This document shows, in pieces, positions 8,831 through 18,071 of a DNA stretch of 53,710 bases. Where the stretch lies: contig NZ_JASBYU010000012.1 of the NCBI RefSeq assembly GCF_029983815.1, forward strand, positions 1 to 53,710. Direction: 5' to 3'. The DNA comes from Lagierella sp. (lineage in GTDB: Bacteria; Bacillota; Clostridia; Tissierellales; Peptoniphilaceae). The notes beneath the pieces were generated by a model. That model was not told where the DNA came from. It saw only the letters and a list, made by a program, of their open reading frames with translations, and searched no databases. Within the stretch, counting starts at the first letter, position 1. Each line of letters begins with the position of its first letter. The position numbers were made by a program, and so were the translations under genes.

Positions 8831-10663
8831 ATGAGTAAAAAAGTGCTATCAGCTATATTAGCACTAGTTATGGTAGTTACTTCGGTTGCTCCTGCTTATG
8901 CCTCAACCGGTCTTATAGAGGATACTTCTGAACCGGAAGAAAAATTGGAGTATAGTTCAAATGAATTTGAAATAGCTCCTCTTCCTGAAGATGAAGAAAA
9001 ACCGGAAGAAGATAAGCTTGAGTTATCACCACTACCGAAGGATGAAAATTCAGAAGAAATTGTAGATGAAGAACCTAAGTTGGAAGTTGCTGAGATGAGA
9101 AGTGACTTACAACAAGCCGTAAGAGCTGTACGAGGTATAGAACCTGAAAACGAAAAGGAAAAAGAGGTTTTAACTAAGTACAACGAAGCTGTATATGAAC
9201 TTGACACACAGATCAACCTATATGAGAGTTCATTAAACAAGCCGGAAGGGGCAGTTCAAGGTATAGAAGAGATCATTGACGTTCAAACTATACCTGCAAG
9301 AATCCAATTGATGATAAGAATCGGTAGGGCTATAAGATTTGGAACTACTGATCTATCCAACAAGGTAGTTGCAGCTCATACAAAGCTTACTGAATATATC
9401 CTAGTGGGAATATTGTATGTACTAAATCCATTTGCTTCAAATGATCAAATCATGGAATATATCAATTCATGGGAACCACTAGAACAAGAATTGTTATCAT
9501 TCCCAGATTTACAACCTCATGATATCGCCACAATCTATAAAAAGGCTGGCGTGTCTAGGGAAGTTCGTGAAGCAAATAAGGTTAGAAGATCTGCTATGAG
9601 AGGGTATAAGAATTTCTCAGCAAAATACCTACAAAAGGTAATCGCAGATACCAATAGGATGATATTTAGAATAACAGTTACCTGTGGTGAATTGGATGAA
9701 CAAGTAGAAGTTTTACATGAAGCTATGGAGAGAATCACCGGTCCAAAGATTAGAGTTGAGAGAATAGAGTTCATGGAAGGGACTACTGGATATATTCACG
9801 TTGACGAAAGAACCAGAATAAGACCAGTTGTATTCCCTGATGAAGTTAAGAACAAGGATGTTATCCTATATTCTTCTAACTCCTATGTTGCTAGGGTAAG
9901 CGGTGGAGAAATTGTTCCAATAAAACCTGGATCTGTAAAGATCATGGCTGTGTCCTTAGACAATGCTGTTAAAAAGTCTTTTGACCTTATTATCACAGAA
10001 CCAGGAGCTGTTTTAACAGGTGTACCTAAGCTTATTTCAACAGGACATAATGCAGTGGATCCAAACTATTCCGATGGAGAAAATAGTACTATAAAACCAC
10101 TTCCTGTAGCAAAGATGGAGAAGGTTATAACTTCTATAAACTTTAATGTTAGAGATATTAAAATCAATTTAGATGAAAGTTATAGTTTGAAAGAAGTTAC
10201 TCTACCTCTTCCAACAGATGCTGTAAATAAGACTTTGGAATATGCTGTGGAAGATGAATCCATTGCAAAGGTATCATCCGAGGGTATAGTTACTCCGCTA
10301 AAGGCTGGTACTACAAAATTGGTTGCTCAATCAGAAACTGGTGCAATCAACGGAATAAACCTTACAATAGTGGATGAAAACCAAACTGATGAATATGAAA
10401 TCAATTCTGTTGAACTTACAGATAAAGTAGCAGGAGTGTTTAGAGTAAAGATAAATGCTAGCAAAAATAATACACCTTATACCGGACCTGCAAAACTATC
10501 TATTTCAAGTGAAGACAGAAGTATTGACAAAGATTTTTATTTTGAAAGAGGAAGTGCTGAAGTTAAATTTACAGGCTTTGACTTTGGAGTTTGGAGAAAA
10601 GACTTTAAAGGAACTGTAAAAGTTGGTAATGTTGAAAAACAATTTGAACAAACTACTAATTAG
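8831..10663 (+). CDS. Secreted helical protein with Ig-like repeats, unrecognised family
   Basis: I choose the ATG at 8831 over the in-frame ATG at 8816, because GGGGAGGAAA sits directly upstream of the former and the latter would put that site inside the gene. The product (610 residues) has a signal peptide (about 1-25), then acidic LELSPLP/LEVAEM motifs. A helix-rich domain without recognised motifs (about 85-310) is clearly homologous to the next gene product (shared IPAR-type and AIRF segments). Two BIG2-like Ig repeats (about 315-390 and 430-520) follow. The C-terminal module with FGVWRKDF is shared with the upstream protease. The gene lies 47 bases after the protease gene and 12 before the next, so it is probably co-transcribed. 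A role as inhibitor, substrate-binding partner or matrix protein would be guesswork. Confidence 0.85.
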   Translation: MSKKVLSAILALVMVVTSVAPAYASTGLIEDTSEPEEKLEYSSNEFEIAPLPEDEEKPEEDKLELSPLPKDENSEEIVDEEPKLEVAEMRSDLQQAVRAVRGIEPENEKEKEVLTKYNEAVYELDTQINLYESSLNKPEGAVQGIEEIIDVQTIPARIQLMIRIGRAIRFGTTDLSNKVVAAHTKLTEYILVGILYVLNPFASNDQIMEYINSWEPLEQELLSFPDLQPHDIATIYKKAGVSREVREANKVRRSAMRGYKNFSAKYLQKVIADTNRMIFRITVTCGELDEQVEVLHEAMERITGPKIRVERIEFMEGTTGYIHVDERTRIRPVVFPDEVKNKDVILYSSNSYVARVSGGEIVPIKPGSVKIMAVSLDNAVKKSFDLIITEPGAVLTGVPKLISTGHNAVDPNYSDGENSTIKPLPVAKMEKVITSINFNVRDIKINLDESYSLKEVTLPLPTDAVNKTLEYAVEDESIAKVSSEGIVTPLKAGTTKLVAQSETGAINGINLTIVDENQTDEYEINSVELTDKVAGVFRVKINASKNNTPYTGPAKLSISSEDRSIDKDFYFERGSAEVKFTGFDFGVWRKDFKGTVKVGNVEKQFEQTTN

Positions 10664-10675
10664 GAGGAAATCTAA

Positions 10676-11725
10676 ATGAAAAAGTTAATATCAGGTGCAT
10701 TGGCATTAGCTATGGCATTTGGAGCAGTAGCACCTACAATTACATTGGCAAATGAAGTAAAAGAAGAAAACGAAGTTGCCGTAGAAGAAAAGTTGGAAGT
10801 TTCTGAAAAAAAAGTTGGAATAAATGGAATCATAGATGACGCTGAAGAAGAAACAGCTGTTCTTGAAATTGCTGAATATGATGAATTCAAGAGACAATTA
10901 CAAGGTTATAGAGATGAAGTTGACCATTTAGAAACTCATAATGAAACTCAAGAAAAGATGAAGGCAGAATTCGATGAAAAGACTCTTGAAATCGAAGGTA
11001 ATATCGACAAGATGTCCGTTGGAGCAGTTGGATTTGCAGATATCTATGACCTACAATCAATTCCTCAAAGACTTATGTTAGTAGGTAGACTTGGAGTGGC
11101 TATAAGATTTGCAACAACTGAATTGAGATATAAGGTAGATGCTGCTCATACTGAAATAGCTGAATATATCTTCCAAGGTCTTGTAATTGCAGCAAGTCCT
11201 TTCCATACTATTGAAGATATGAAGACTCATATGGCAGAATTTGAAGTGCTTAAACAAAAATTGTTAGGATACCCTGACATAGGTTTACATGATGCAGCAA
11301 ATCTTTATGTTAGATCTGACCTAGACACTTTACTTCATAAAGCAAGATTTGCAAAATACAACGATTTAAAGGATAAGTCAACAGATGTTATAAAAGATTT
11401 GGACAGAGAAATTGCAAGAATTACAAATGAAAGATTGAAACCACAAAGAACTGTGGCTGAAATCTACCAATTGACTGATGAATTAAATCAAGCTATGATG
11501 ATTGCTATCAACAGTCAAGACTTCAGAGCTAAGAACTATGAAATCGAAGAAGTTAAGAGACTTCGTGCAGAAGCTAGAAGAGCTAAGAGGCATGGTGACA
11601 GAAGAATGGAACTTGCAGAAGCTATAGATAGAACTAACGAAGAAATGTTAAAGACTAGACCTTCTCAACCAGTTTTAAGAGATCTAATCGCAAACTTCAA
11701 CGCTCTATTATACAATCACAAATAA
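10676..11725 (+). CDS. Secreted helical protein, paralog of the upstream helical domain
   Basis: This 349-residue protein starts at an ATG preceded by AGGAGGAAATCTAA. It has a signal peptide (about 1-25) and an acidic stretch with LEVSEKK and LEIAEYDE motifs. The remainder is almost entirely helical, with heptad-like charged segments. The central part, including IPQRLMLVGR and VAIRFATTEL, aligns with the helical domain of the preceding gene product, but the Ig-like and GVWRKDF modules are absent. No known family was recognised. It is the last gene of the protease operon and is followed by a clear terminator. The two paralogs side by side suggest duplication, with one copy gaining or losing Ig repeats. 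Confidence 0.85.
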   Translation: MKKLISGALALAMAFGAVAPTITLANEVKEENEVAVEEKLEVSEKKVGINGIIDDAEEETAVLEIAEYDEFKRQLQGYRDEVDHLETHNETQEKMKAEFDEKTLEIEGNIDKMSVGAVGFADIYDLQSIPQRLMLVGRLGVAIRFATTELRYKVDAAHTEIAEYIFQGLVIAASPFHTIEDMKTHMAEFEVLKQKLLGYPDIGLHDAANLYVRSDLDTLLHKARFAKYNDLKDKSTDVIKDLDREIARITNERLKPQRTVAEIYQLTDELNQAMMIAINSQDFRAKNYEIEEVKRLRAEARRAKRHGDRRMELAEAIDRTNEEMLKTRPSQPVLRDLIANFNALLYNHK

Positions 11726-11745
11726 TTGAATAATGAAGTTGTAAG

Positions 11746-11776
11746 AAATCGCTAAAGTTTATTTTGGCGATTTTTT
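11746..11776 (+). terminator. Terminator of the protease operon
   Basis: AAATCGC and GCGATTT form a hairpin with a 14-base loop, followed directly by a run of T residues (11771-11776). It lies 20 bases after the stop codon of the helical protein gene. Confidence 0.8.
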
Positions 11777-11990
11777 AATAAAATAAAAACTTATAAGCCT
11801 TCTTTATAATATTGGTGATAAGGTGATAGAGGAAAATTGAGGATAAGCTTAAAATGAAAATCATTATTAAATAATCCGGCGAATATTTACATAAAATAAA
11901 ACAATTTAATAATTACAAGGGTTTACCTATATATATTAGGGGTTTATAAAGAATAGATTTAACATAGCCTTCCAACTTTTAAACATACAT

Positions 11991-12019
11991 TTTACATCTT
12001 TCCAAAGTGAAATTAATAG
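11991..12019 (+). promoter_or_regulatory. Possible promoter of the PHP surface protein gene
   Basis: TTTACA, 17 bases, TAATAG. Start-site prediction gives a leader of about 40 bases before the ATG at 12066. Both hexamers deviate from consensus by one or two bases. Confidence 0.4.
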
Positions 12020-12065
12020 ATAGCCGATAAGATGGAATTGTACAAAAAATGCGAGGAGGTATTAT

Positions 12066-15000
12066 ATGAAGATACTTAAAAAATCCATGGCTGCACTTTT
12101 AGCTATGGCTATGATACTTGGGAGTTTAATTCCAGGGCTAAACCTAAACACTCAAGTGTCAGCTGCTGGTAGAAAGAGGGTTGAAATCTCTAACCCTTAT
12201 AGTACTGTAGATTGGGATAAATTTGATCAATATAAGGCAAATTTCCATTCCCATACTACTGAATCAGATGGTGTCAATGAACCTTATGAAATGATCGAAG
12301 AGCATTATGCACAAGGATATGATATTGTTGCTATCACAGATCATGATCATAAGTCAACAACCATTGATAGAACCGATACTAATAAAACATATGTTTCCGC
12401 TGAAAGAAAAGCTGAAATGGAAGCTGGTGCTGGTAGAAATGGAAGAAAAATAGTATTCATTCCATATTGTAACGAACATTCTGTCCACGATCATCTAAAC
12501 TCTTTTTGGACGAACACACCAGTAAATAATACAGGAGCTATATTGGAAGGTTCAATCGATAAGGCTCAAGGTTTAGGTGGTATAACACATATCAACCATC
12601 CAGGTAGATATACTGGTGGAGATAATACTGCCAATAAAGGAGCAGATGGAGAAGCTGCTTCAAATGATCCTAAACATATCAACAAGTACTTAGATTTATT
12701 TAACAAATATGACTCTCTAGTTGGAATGGAAATCATCAACAAAAAGGATGGAGATTCTTATTCCGACAGAATTCTATGGGACAACTTACTTAAAGAGTCA
12801 ATGCCAAAAAGACCTATTTGGGGTTTTTCAAATGATGACAATCATTCAATAGCAAAGACAGGATTTAGTTACAATATGATGCTGCTTCCAGAAAATAACG
12901 AAGAAAATATTCGTTATTCCATGGAAAATGGTACTTTTTATGCTGTAGCTAAGGTATGTCATAGGGAATTGGGAGATGATTTTGAAGCTAAGGGTGAAAC
13001 TCCTAAAATTACAAACATCTCCGTTGACAAGTCAAAAAGTTCAATAACTATCGATGCTGAAAATTACAACACCATTCAATGGATTGCCGATGGTAAAGTA
13101 ATTGGCGAAGGTAATAGTATTGACTTACTTGAAAATGTAGATAAGATTAATGGATATGTAAGAGCCAATATTATGGGTGATGGTGGAATTGCTTTCACAC
13201 AACCTTTTGGTCTTAAAGTTGTAGAAGAAAATGGTCCAATCATAAACCCATATAGTGACGTGGACTGGAATACATTTAATCAATACAAGGCAAACTTCCA
13301 CTCCCATACTAATGAGTCTGATGGTGGTAATTCACCAAAACAAATGATAGAACATCATTACGATTTAGGTTATGACGTTATTGCCATGACTGACCATAAC
13401 CATCTTTTCACTGCTATTGATAGAACTGACAGAGAGAAAGAATATGTTACTTCTGAGAGAAGAGCTGAAATGGAAGCTGGTGTTGATAGAGAGGGAAGAG
13501 GAATTTACTTTATAGAAAATTCTGAAGAACAATCTAGACATGACCATGTGAACACCTTCTGGACTGAATATACAAACCCAGAAAAGGGAGCCAATATGGA
13601 AGAGTCCATTAAACAAGCTCATGAATTAGGTGGAATTTCTCATATTAATCACCCTGGAAGATACACTGGTGGAGTTTATGATCAAGATGATGGTTCCTAT
13701 GGAAAAATGGTTTCAAGTACTCCTGCAACAATTTCAAAGTATATGAATCTATTTAACAAATATGATTCCCTTGTTGGAATGGAAATCATCAACAAGAAAG
13801 ACGGAGACTCCTTCTCCGATAGAATCCTTTGGGATAATCTACTTTCAGTTTCCATGCCAAATAGACCTATTTGGGGATTCTCAAACGACGACAACCATTC
13901 CATGGATGCAACTGGCTTTAGTTACAATATGCTATTGATGCCAGAAAATACTCCTGAAGAAACTAGATATGCAATGGAAAGTGGTAACTTCTATGCTGTA
14001 GCTAAGGTTTCTAGAAGAGAACTTGGAAGAGATTTTAAAGCAGAGGGACCTACTCCAACAATTACAAATATTTCTGTAGATCAAGGAAACTTAAGCATTA
14101 GCATTGATGCTGAAAACACTGATAAAATCCAATGGATAGCAGATGGTGAAGTAATTGCAGAAGGAAAGACATTAAATATCAATGACCACAAGGGACAAAT
14201 TTTCAACTATGTAAGAGCAAACCTAATTGGTAAGGGTGGAATTGCCTTTACTCAACCATTTGGTACTAATATCGACTCAATAAAACCTGTTGAATTTGTT
14301 GAACTATTCCTTGATTCAGACGATTATGAATTAGATTCTTCTTTAGATGAAAAGGCAACTTTAGACGTTTTCGGAAGAGATACTAAGTTTGAAGAAGTAT
14401 CTATAGATTTAAAAGATGTTAAATTCCATGTTGAAGATGAAACAGTTGTAAAGGTAGATGAAAAAGGTGAAGTTACAATTGTTACTAAACCTGAAGATAA
14501 ATCTTCTACTAAGATATATGCAACTGCAACCATAGATGGAAAAGAATATAAGTCAAATACAATTGAAATAACTTTAAAAACTCCTTACGAACTTCCGAAC
14601 GGAGCAGATATATACGCAATCAACAATGGAAATGATGACGTTGAAGAAAATTTAGATACTGGTAGTATGTATATGGATTCTTCTGACCTAGAAATTGCAT
14701 ATGATGGCGATGTAAGACAGGAAATAGGTCTAAGATTCAACGACATCAAAATTCCTGCTGGAAAGAAATTAAAGGAAGCTTTTGTACAATTTGCAACAGA
14801 TGAGACTAAATCTTCTAAAAATGTTGATCCATTCAATGTTAAAATATCCGGGGAATTGACAGCTAATTCTAAGGAATTCATCGAAGAAGACAAGAATGTT
14901 TCTTCTAGAACCCATACTAAAGCAGAAGTAGTTTGGAAGGACATTCCTAAGTGGACAATGGAAGGAGAAGCTGGTAAAGCTCAAAGAACTCCAGACCTAA

Positions 15001-16100
15001 GTTCAATAATTAAAGAAATAATTGGACAAAAGGATTTTAAATCTGGTAATAGTCTATCCATCTTCCTTTCTGGAGAAGGGGTTAGATGCGCCGATGCATT
15101 TGAAGATAAAAATTCTATTCCTGCAAAATTAGTACTTGTATTTGAAGAGGAAGAGACAACAAAGCCTTCAAAGCCTAACTATCCAGGAGTTCCAAAGGAT
15201 CCTACAAATCCAACAGATTCTACTAAACCTACTGCACCATCAGATGTGAAAGTTGAAACTGATAGAATCAAGGGACAAGATAGATATGAAACTGCTATTG
15301 AAATAAGTAAAAAGACTTTCAAAAAAGCGGACAATGTTATATTGGCATCTGGTGGAGATTATCCTGATGCGTTGACTGCTTCTGTATTAGCGGGAATGAA
15401 AAATGCTCCTGTACTTTTAGTTAACGAAAGCTCTCTAAAATCCGTTGTTAAGGAATTAGAAAGATTAGAAGCTAAAAACATCACTGTAGTTGGTGGTAAG
15501 GATTCAGTTGCAAAGGATATTGAAAACACATTAACTGGTTCCTACAAAGTAGATAGGGTATTTGGACAGGATAGATATGAAACAGCTAAGAAGGTTTATG
15601 ACCTAGTACTATCCCTTGGTGGAAATAAGGAACAAGTAATAGTTGCCGATGGTAGAAACTATCCTGACGCCCTTGCAGCTGGTAGCTTTGGTGCGAAGAG
15701 TAAAACACCTATTATTCTAGCTAAAGGTGATATCATTCCATCAATGTCCAACCTTCCTAAAAAGGCAATAATCGTTGGTGGAAAGACTTCTGTAGGAAAA
15801 GCTGTTGAAAATCTATTTGATAAGACTGAGAGAATTGCTGGTAAGGACAGATATGAAACTTCTGTACTATTAGCTAAGAGGTTCTTCCCAGAATCAAAAA
15901 CTATAATCCTTGCAAGCGGACAAGTATATGCTGACGCATTAACTGCTTCAGTCCTTGGGAGTACAAATGATTATCCAATAATTCTTACTAGAAGAGATTA
16001 TTTAGAAAAATCCGTAAAGGATTATATCGCTGAAGAAAAAATAGAAAAGATATTGATTGTTGGTGGGAAATCCACAATATCAACTTTTCTTGGAAAGTAA
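12066..16100 (+). CDS. Secreted tandem PHP-domain protein with three cell-wall-binding repeats
   Basis: The 1344-residue protein begins at an ATG behind GAGGAGG and has a signal peptide (about 1-34). Two PHP-type metallophosphoesterase domains follow (about 45-300 and 400-650). Each has an HSHT motif, a TDH-(D/N)-H motif, a THINHPGRY or SHINHPGRY segment and a NDDNHS motif, so both metal sites look intact. Each is followed by a short Ig-like segment. A BIG2-like region (about 740-835) and a beta-rich module of the DNRLRE kind (about 840-1040) come next. A Pro/Thr linker leads to three CWB2 repeats (about 1075-1344), which in other clostridia anchor proteins to anionic wall polymers. The protein is probably displayed on the surface, and a phosphoesterase or nuclease role is inferred. 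It is flanked by its own promoter region and terminator. Confidence 0.9.
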   Translation: MKILKKSMAALLAMAMILGSLIPGLNLNTQVSAAGRKRVEISNPYSTVDWDKFDQYKANFHSHTTESDGVNEPYEMIEEHYAQGYDIVAITDHDHKSTTIDRTDTNKTYVSAERKAEMEAGAGRNGRKIVFIPYCNEHSVHDHLNSFWTNTPVNNTGAILEGSIDKAQGLGGITHINHPGRYTGGDNTANKGADGEAASNDPKHINKYLDLFNKYDSLVGMEIINKKDGDSYSDRILWDNLLKESMPKRPIWGFSNDDNHSIAKTGFSYNMMLLPENNEENIRYSMENGTFYAVAKVCHRELGDDFEAKGETPKITNISVDKSKSSITIDAENYNTIQWIADGKVIGEGNSIDLLENVDKINGYVRANIMGDGGIAFTQPFGLKVVEENGPIINPYSDVDWNTFNQYKANFHSHTNESDGGNSPKQMIEHHYDLGYDVIAMTDHNHLFTAIDRTDREKEYVTSERRAEMEAGVDREGRGIYFIENSEEQSRHDHVNTFWTEYTNPEKGANMEESIKQAHELGGISHINHPGRYTGGVYDQDDGSYGKMVSSTPATISKYMNLFNKYDSLVGMEIINKKDGDSFSDRILWDNLLSVSMPNRPIWGFSNDDNHSMDATGFSYNMLLMPENTPEETRYAMESGNFYAVAKVSRRELGRDFKAEGPTPTITNISVDQGNLSISIDAENTDKIQWIADGEVIAEGKTLNINDHKGQIFNYVRANLIGKGGIAFTQPFGTNIDSIKPVEFVELFLDSDDYELDSSLDEKATLDVFGRDTKFEEVSIDLKDVKFHVEDETVVKVDEKGEVTIVTKPEDKSSTKIYATATIDGKEYKSNTIEITLKTPYELPNGADIYAINNGNDDVEENLDTGSMYMDSSDLEIAYDGDVRQEIGLRFNDIKIPAGKKLKEAFVQFATDETKSSKNVDPFNVKISGELTANSKEFIEEDKNVSSRTHTKAEVVWKDIPKWTMEGEAGKAQRTPDLSSIIKEIIGQKDFKSGNSLSIFLSGEGVRCADAFEDKNSIPAKLVLVFEEEETTKPSKPNYPGVPKDPTNPTDSTKPTAPSDVKVETDRIKGQDRYETAIEISKKTFKKADNVILASGGDYPDALTASVLAGMKNAPVLLVNESSLKSVVKELERLEAKNITVVGGKDSVAKDIENTLTGSYKVDRVFGQDRYETAKKVYDLVLSLGGNKEQVIVADGRNYPDALAAGSFGAKSKTPIILAKGDIIPSMSNLPKKAIIVGGKTSVGKAVENLFDKTERIAGKDRYETSVLLAKRFFPESKTIILASGQVYADALTASVLGSTNDYPIILTRRDYLEKSVKDYIAEEKIEKILIVGGKSTISTFLGK

Positions 16101-16124
16101 ATAAATAGCTTTTTAGATTAAAGT

Positions 16125-16166
16125 AACCCCAAAATCCATAAGATTTGGATTGAGGGGTTTCTTTTT
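16125..16166 (+). terminator. Terminator of the PHP surface protein gene
   Basis: AACCCC-aa-AATCC pairs with GGATT-ga-GGGGTT across a short loop and is followed by TTTCTTTTT. It lies between two convergent genes. Confidence 0.8.
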
Positions 16167-16200
16167 GTTTCTAGTTATTTAAATAATTTTTACTTTATCC

Positions 16201-17271
16201 TTAGCAGCAACAGCTTCCGCCGCTGCAACTACCTTCATCATCTTGGGAAATGCTAGGAGAAGTTCCGCAGCCTTCAAATGGACCGTAGTGTACATCTCGA
16301 TTTCCATAGATTGTAAAATATTTTGAAAATCTTGTGTTTTCAACCATAGCACAGGTATTGCCACAGACGGACATAGGCAATCCCTTTTCAAAGGTATGGT
16401 GGTCATCTAATTTTAAAGAGAACTCAGAGCCAATTATTCCACCGTTGTAAATTGCAAATTGACCATATTGCTCGCATATATCTTCAATTAAATCCGGTAA
16501 TTTAAAAGCTCTAACAGTTCTTGATGAAAATTTGATATTTCCTATTAACCTTTCAATTTCAAAGTTATTAATTGGAGCTGGAGTAGAAGACATATATCTA
16601 AAATCCTTCCAACCCACTTTGTTTAAAAGTCTTCGAAAGTCCTCTATATACATTGCGCCACCAAGGCATTCGCCCCTCAATATTTTGTTATTTGAAATAT
16701 CCTCAGGAACTCTTCTATCTGCAAATATATCAGAAAAGTATAGCTCTCCACCATTTTTCAAAACTCTCCATATCTCTTTAAAGACATCTTCTTTATTTGG
16801 AGAGAGGTTTATTACACAATTGGAAACAACCACGTCAACGGACCCATCTTCAATACCAAGACTTTTTAAATCCTCAATAAAACCCTTTTTGAATTCTACA
16901 TTGGATTTAGAGAAACCAAACTTTTCTGCCATGGAATCTCGGTGTTTCTCAGCTATTGCCAATTGGTCCTCGTTCATATCCACTCCAATAACCTTTCCCT
17001 TTTCTCCTACTAACTTAGATAGGGTATAGACGTCAAGACCAGTACCACAACCTAAATCCAGTACTGTGCAGCCGGTTAATTCGAGGGGAATAGGAGATCC
17101 ACAACCATAGAAGTGCGTTATGATTTCAGGGTCGATTTGGTTTCTAATCTCCTGAATATGAGGAGGAAAGTTCTCTAATGCACAGGAACAAATAGATGTT
17201 TTCATCTTTCCTTCTTCATTTACAGTGATATTACTATAGTAATCCTTAACTTCTTTTCTTACGTCTGACAT
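16201..17271 (-). CDS. arsM: Arsenite S-adenosylmethionine methyltransferase
   Basis: The 356-residue cytosolic enzyme methylates trivalent arsenic using S-adenosylmethionine. The start is an ATG preceded by GAAAGGAAGGAC. It shows the class I methyltransferase motif LDLGCGTGLD with the acidic motif GVDMNEDQL. The conserved cysteine contexts of ArsM are present: one in the CGSPIP segment, NCVINL, and GECLGG. The C-terminal region with CGNTCAM is typical of the family. The chain ends in SGGSCCC, a cysteine cluster likely to bind As(III). The gene stands alone: no arsR, arsB or acr3 lies nearby, and it converges on the PHP gene. Methylation is inferred from family membership; related methyltransferases with other substrates cannot be fully excluded. 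Confidence 0.88.
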   Translation of the reverse strand: MSDVRKEVKDYYSNITVNEEGKMKTSICSCALENFPPHIQEIRNQIDPEIITHFYGCGSPIPLELTGCTVLDLGCGTGLDVYTLSKLVGEKGKVIGVDMNEDQLAIAEKHRDSMAEKFGFSKSNVEFKKGFIEDLKSLGIEDGSVDVVVSNCVINLSPNKEDVFKEIWRVLKNGGELYFSDIFADRRVPEDISNNKILRGECLGGAMYIEDFRRLLNKVGWKDFRYMSSTPAPINNFEIERLIGNIKFSSRTVRAFKLPDLIEDICEQYGQFAIYNGGIIGSEFSLKLDDHHTFEKGLPMSVCGNTCAMVENTRFSKYFTIYGNRDVHYGPFEGCGTSPSISQDDEGSCSGGSCCC

Positions 17272-17427
17272 ATGTCCTTCCTTTCTGAAATTCTTAAATG
17301 TGGTGTAATTTACAGTTATAAAAATATATTAACTTCAGGGATAGAAATTTACTACCCTTTGCTTATTATGATACCCTATAAAACTAACAATATACAAATG
17401 GTTTGTTTAAACTAGTACATGCAATTT

Positions 17428-17457
17428 TTGCTTTATCCTTTATGTCTCGGGTATAAA
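17428..17457 (+). promoter_or_regulatory. Possible promoter for the small membrane protein gene
   Basis: TTGCTT, 18 bases, TATAAA, ending about 27 bases before the ATG at 17485. A GGGTATAAAT segment here recurs upstream of the NAD(P)HX epimerase gene near 20932. Confidence 0.4.
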
Positions 17458-17484
17458 TATTAAAACGTTGAAAGGGAGGAAGCC

Positions 17485-17742
17485 ATGATACTAAAATTTT
17501 TTAGAAATACAATATTGATTTTTGTTATATCCTTTGTGTTTTTTTATATATTGGCAAAAATGTATGGAGATCTGAATTTGTTTTTCTTATTCTATGGGTT
17601 TATATATGCGCCCCTTGGAGGGGTTATTCTTACTTTCATAGAATCGAAGTTTAAATTATCAAAGCCTATATTATTTCTAATATCTATTGTAGTAACGGTA
17701 CTGGCTTTTCTTATAACGATGCTATGGGTATTTAGCTTATAA
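17485..17742 (+). CDS. Small membrane protein, three predicted helices
   Basis: An 85-residue, very hydrophobic protein starts at an ATG preceded by GGGAGGAAGCC. Three membrane segments can be seen at about 5-27, 30-50 and 60-83, with a short Lys-rich loop (ESKFKLSK) before the last. No family was recognised. It lies 23 bases before the DUF4298-like gene, and the two are probably co-transcribed. Size and composition resemble the many small membrane proteins of unknown function in Firmicutes. Confidence 0.7.
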   Translation: MILKFFRNTILIFVISFVFFYILAKMYGDLNLFFLFYGFIYAPLGGVILTFIESKFKLSKPILFLISIVVTVLAFLITMLWVFSL

Positions 17743-17765
17743 AGTAATGATTATGGAGTGAAAAA

Positions 17766-18071
17766 ATGGAACAAATTGAGAGAATTAAAGAGATGGAAAG
17801 AATAATGAATAGACATGAAGAGGTTTTAAAGAAATTTAATGAGACCCTTAAGGACTTTAAAGAAAGTCAAAGTGACTATAATAGATTAGTGGACTATTAT
17901 TCTTCAAGTGACTATTTAAAGGACTATGACTGGTCAAATGAGCCGGATTTTCCAAAGGATATAAAATGTGGTGTCCTATCTGAAGATGGAATATACAATA
18001 TTATTGGTGATAATTACAGTACTGCAATAGAAATGATGGAAACGGCTCTTGAAATAATTAAGAGGCATTGA
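17766..18071 (+). CDS. DUF4298-like small cytosolic protein
   Basis: A 101-residue protein starts at an ATG with GGAGTG six bases upstream. The first half is a charged coiled coil (ERIKEMERIMNRHEEVLKKF). It continues with a Tyr/Asp-rich segment (YYSSSDYLKDYDWSNE) and ends in a short helical part with CGVLSEDGIYN. This arrangement is what I recall for DUF4298, a family without known function. It sits between two membrane protein genes. I see no signal peptide or membrane segment. Confidence 0.75.
   Translation: MEQIERIKEMERIMNRHEEVLKKFNETLKDFKESQSDYNRLVDYYSSSDYLKDYDWSNEPDFPKDIKCGVLSEDGIYNIIGDNYSTAIEMMETALEIIKRH

Larger units (their letters stand above)
11726..12065. other. Intergenic region between the protease operon and the PHP gene
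   Basis: This 340-bp AT-rich spacer contains the intrinsic terminator of the upstream operon at its left end and a possible promoter for the PHP-domain gene at its right end. No open frame with a ribosome binding site was seen between them. Confidence 0.6.

Noticed and set aside
16201..16230. Selenocysteine or frameshift at the Cys-rich end of arsM
   Set aside because: The frame ends with ordinary TGC/TGT codons and a TAA stop, so no recoding is needed.
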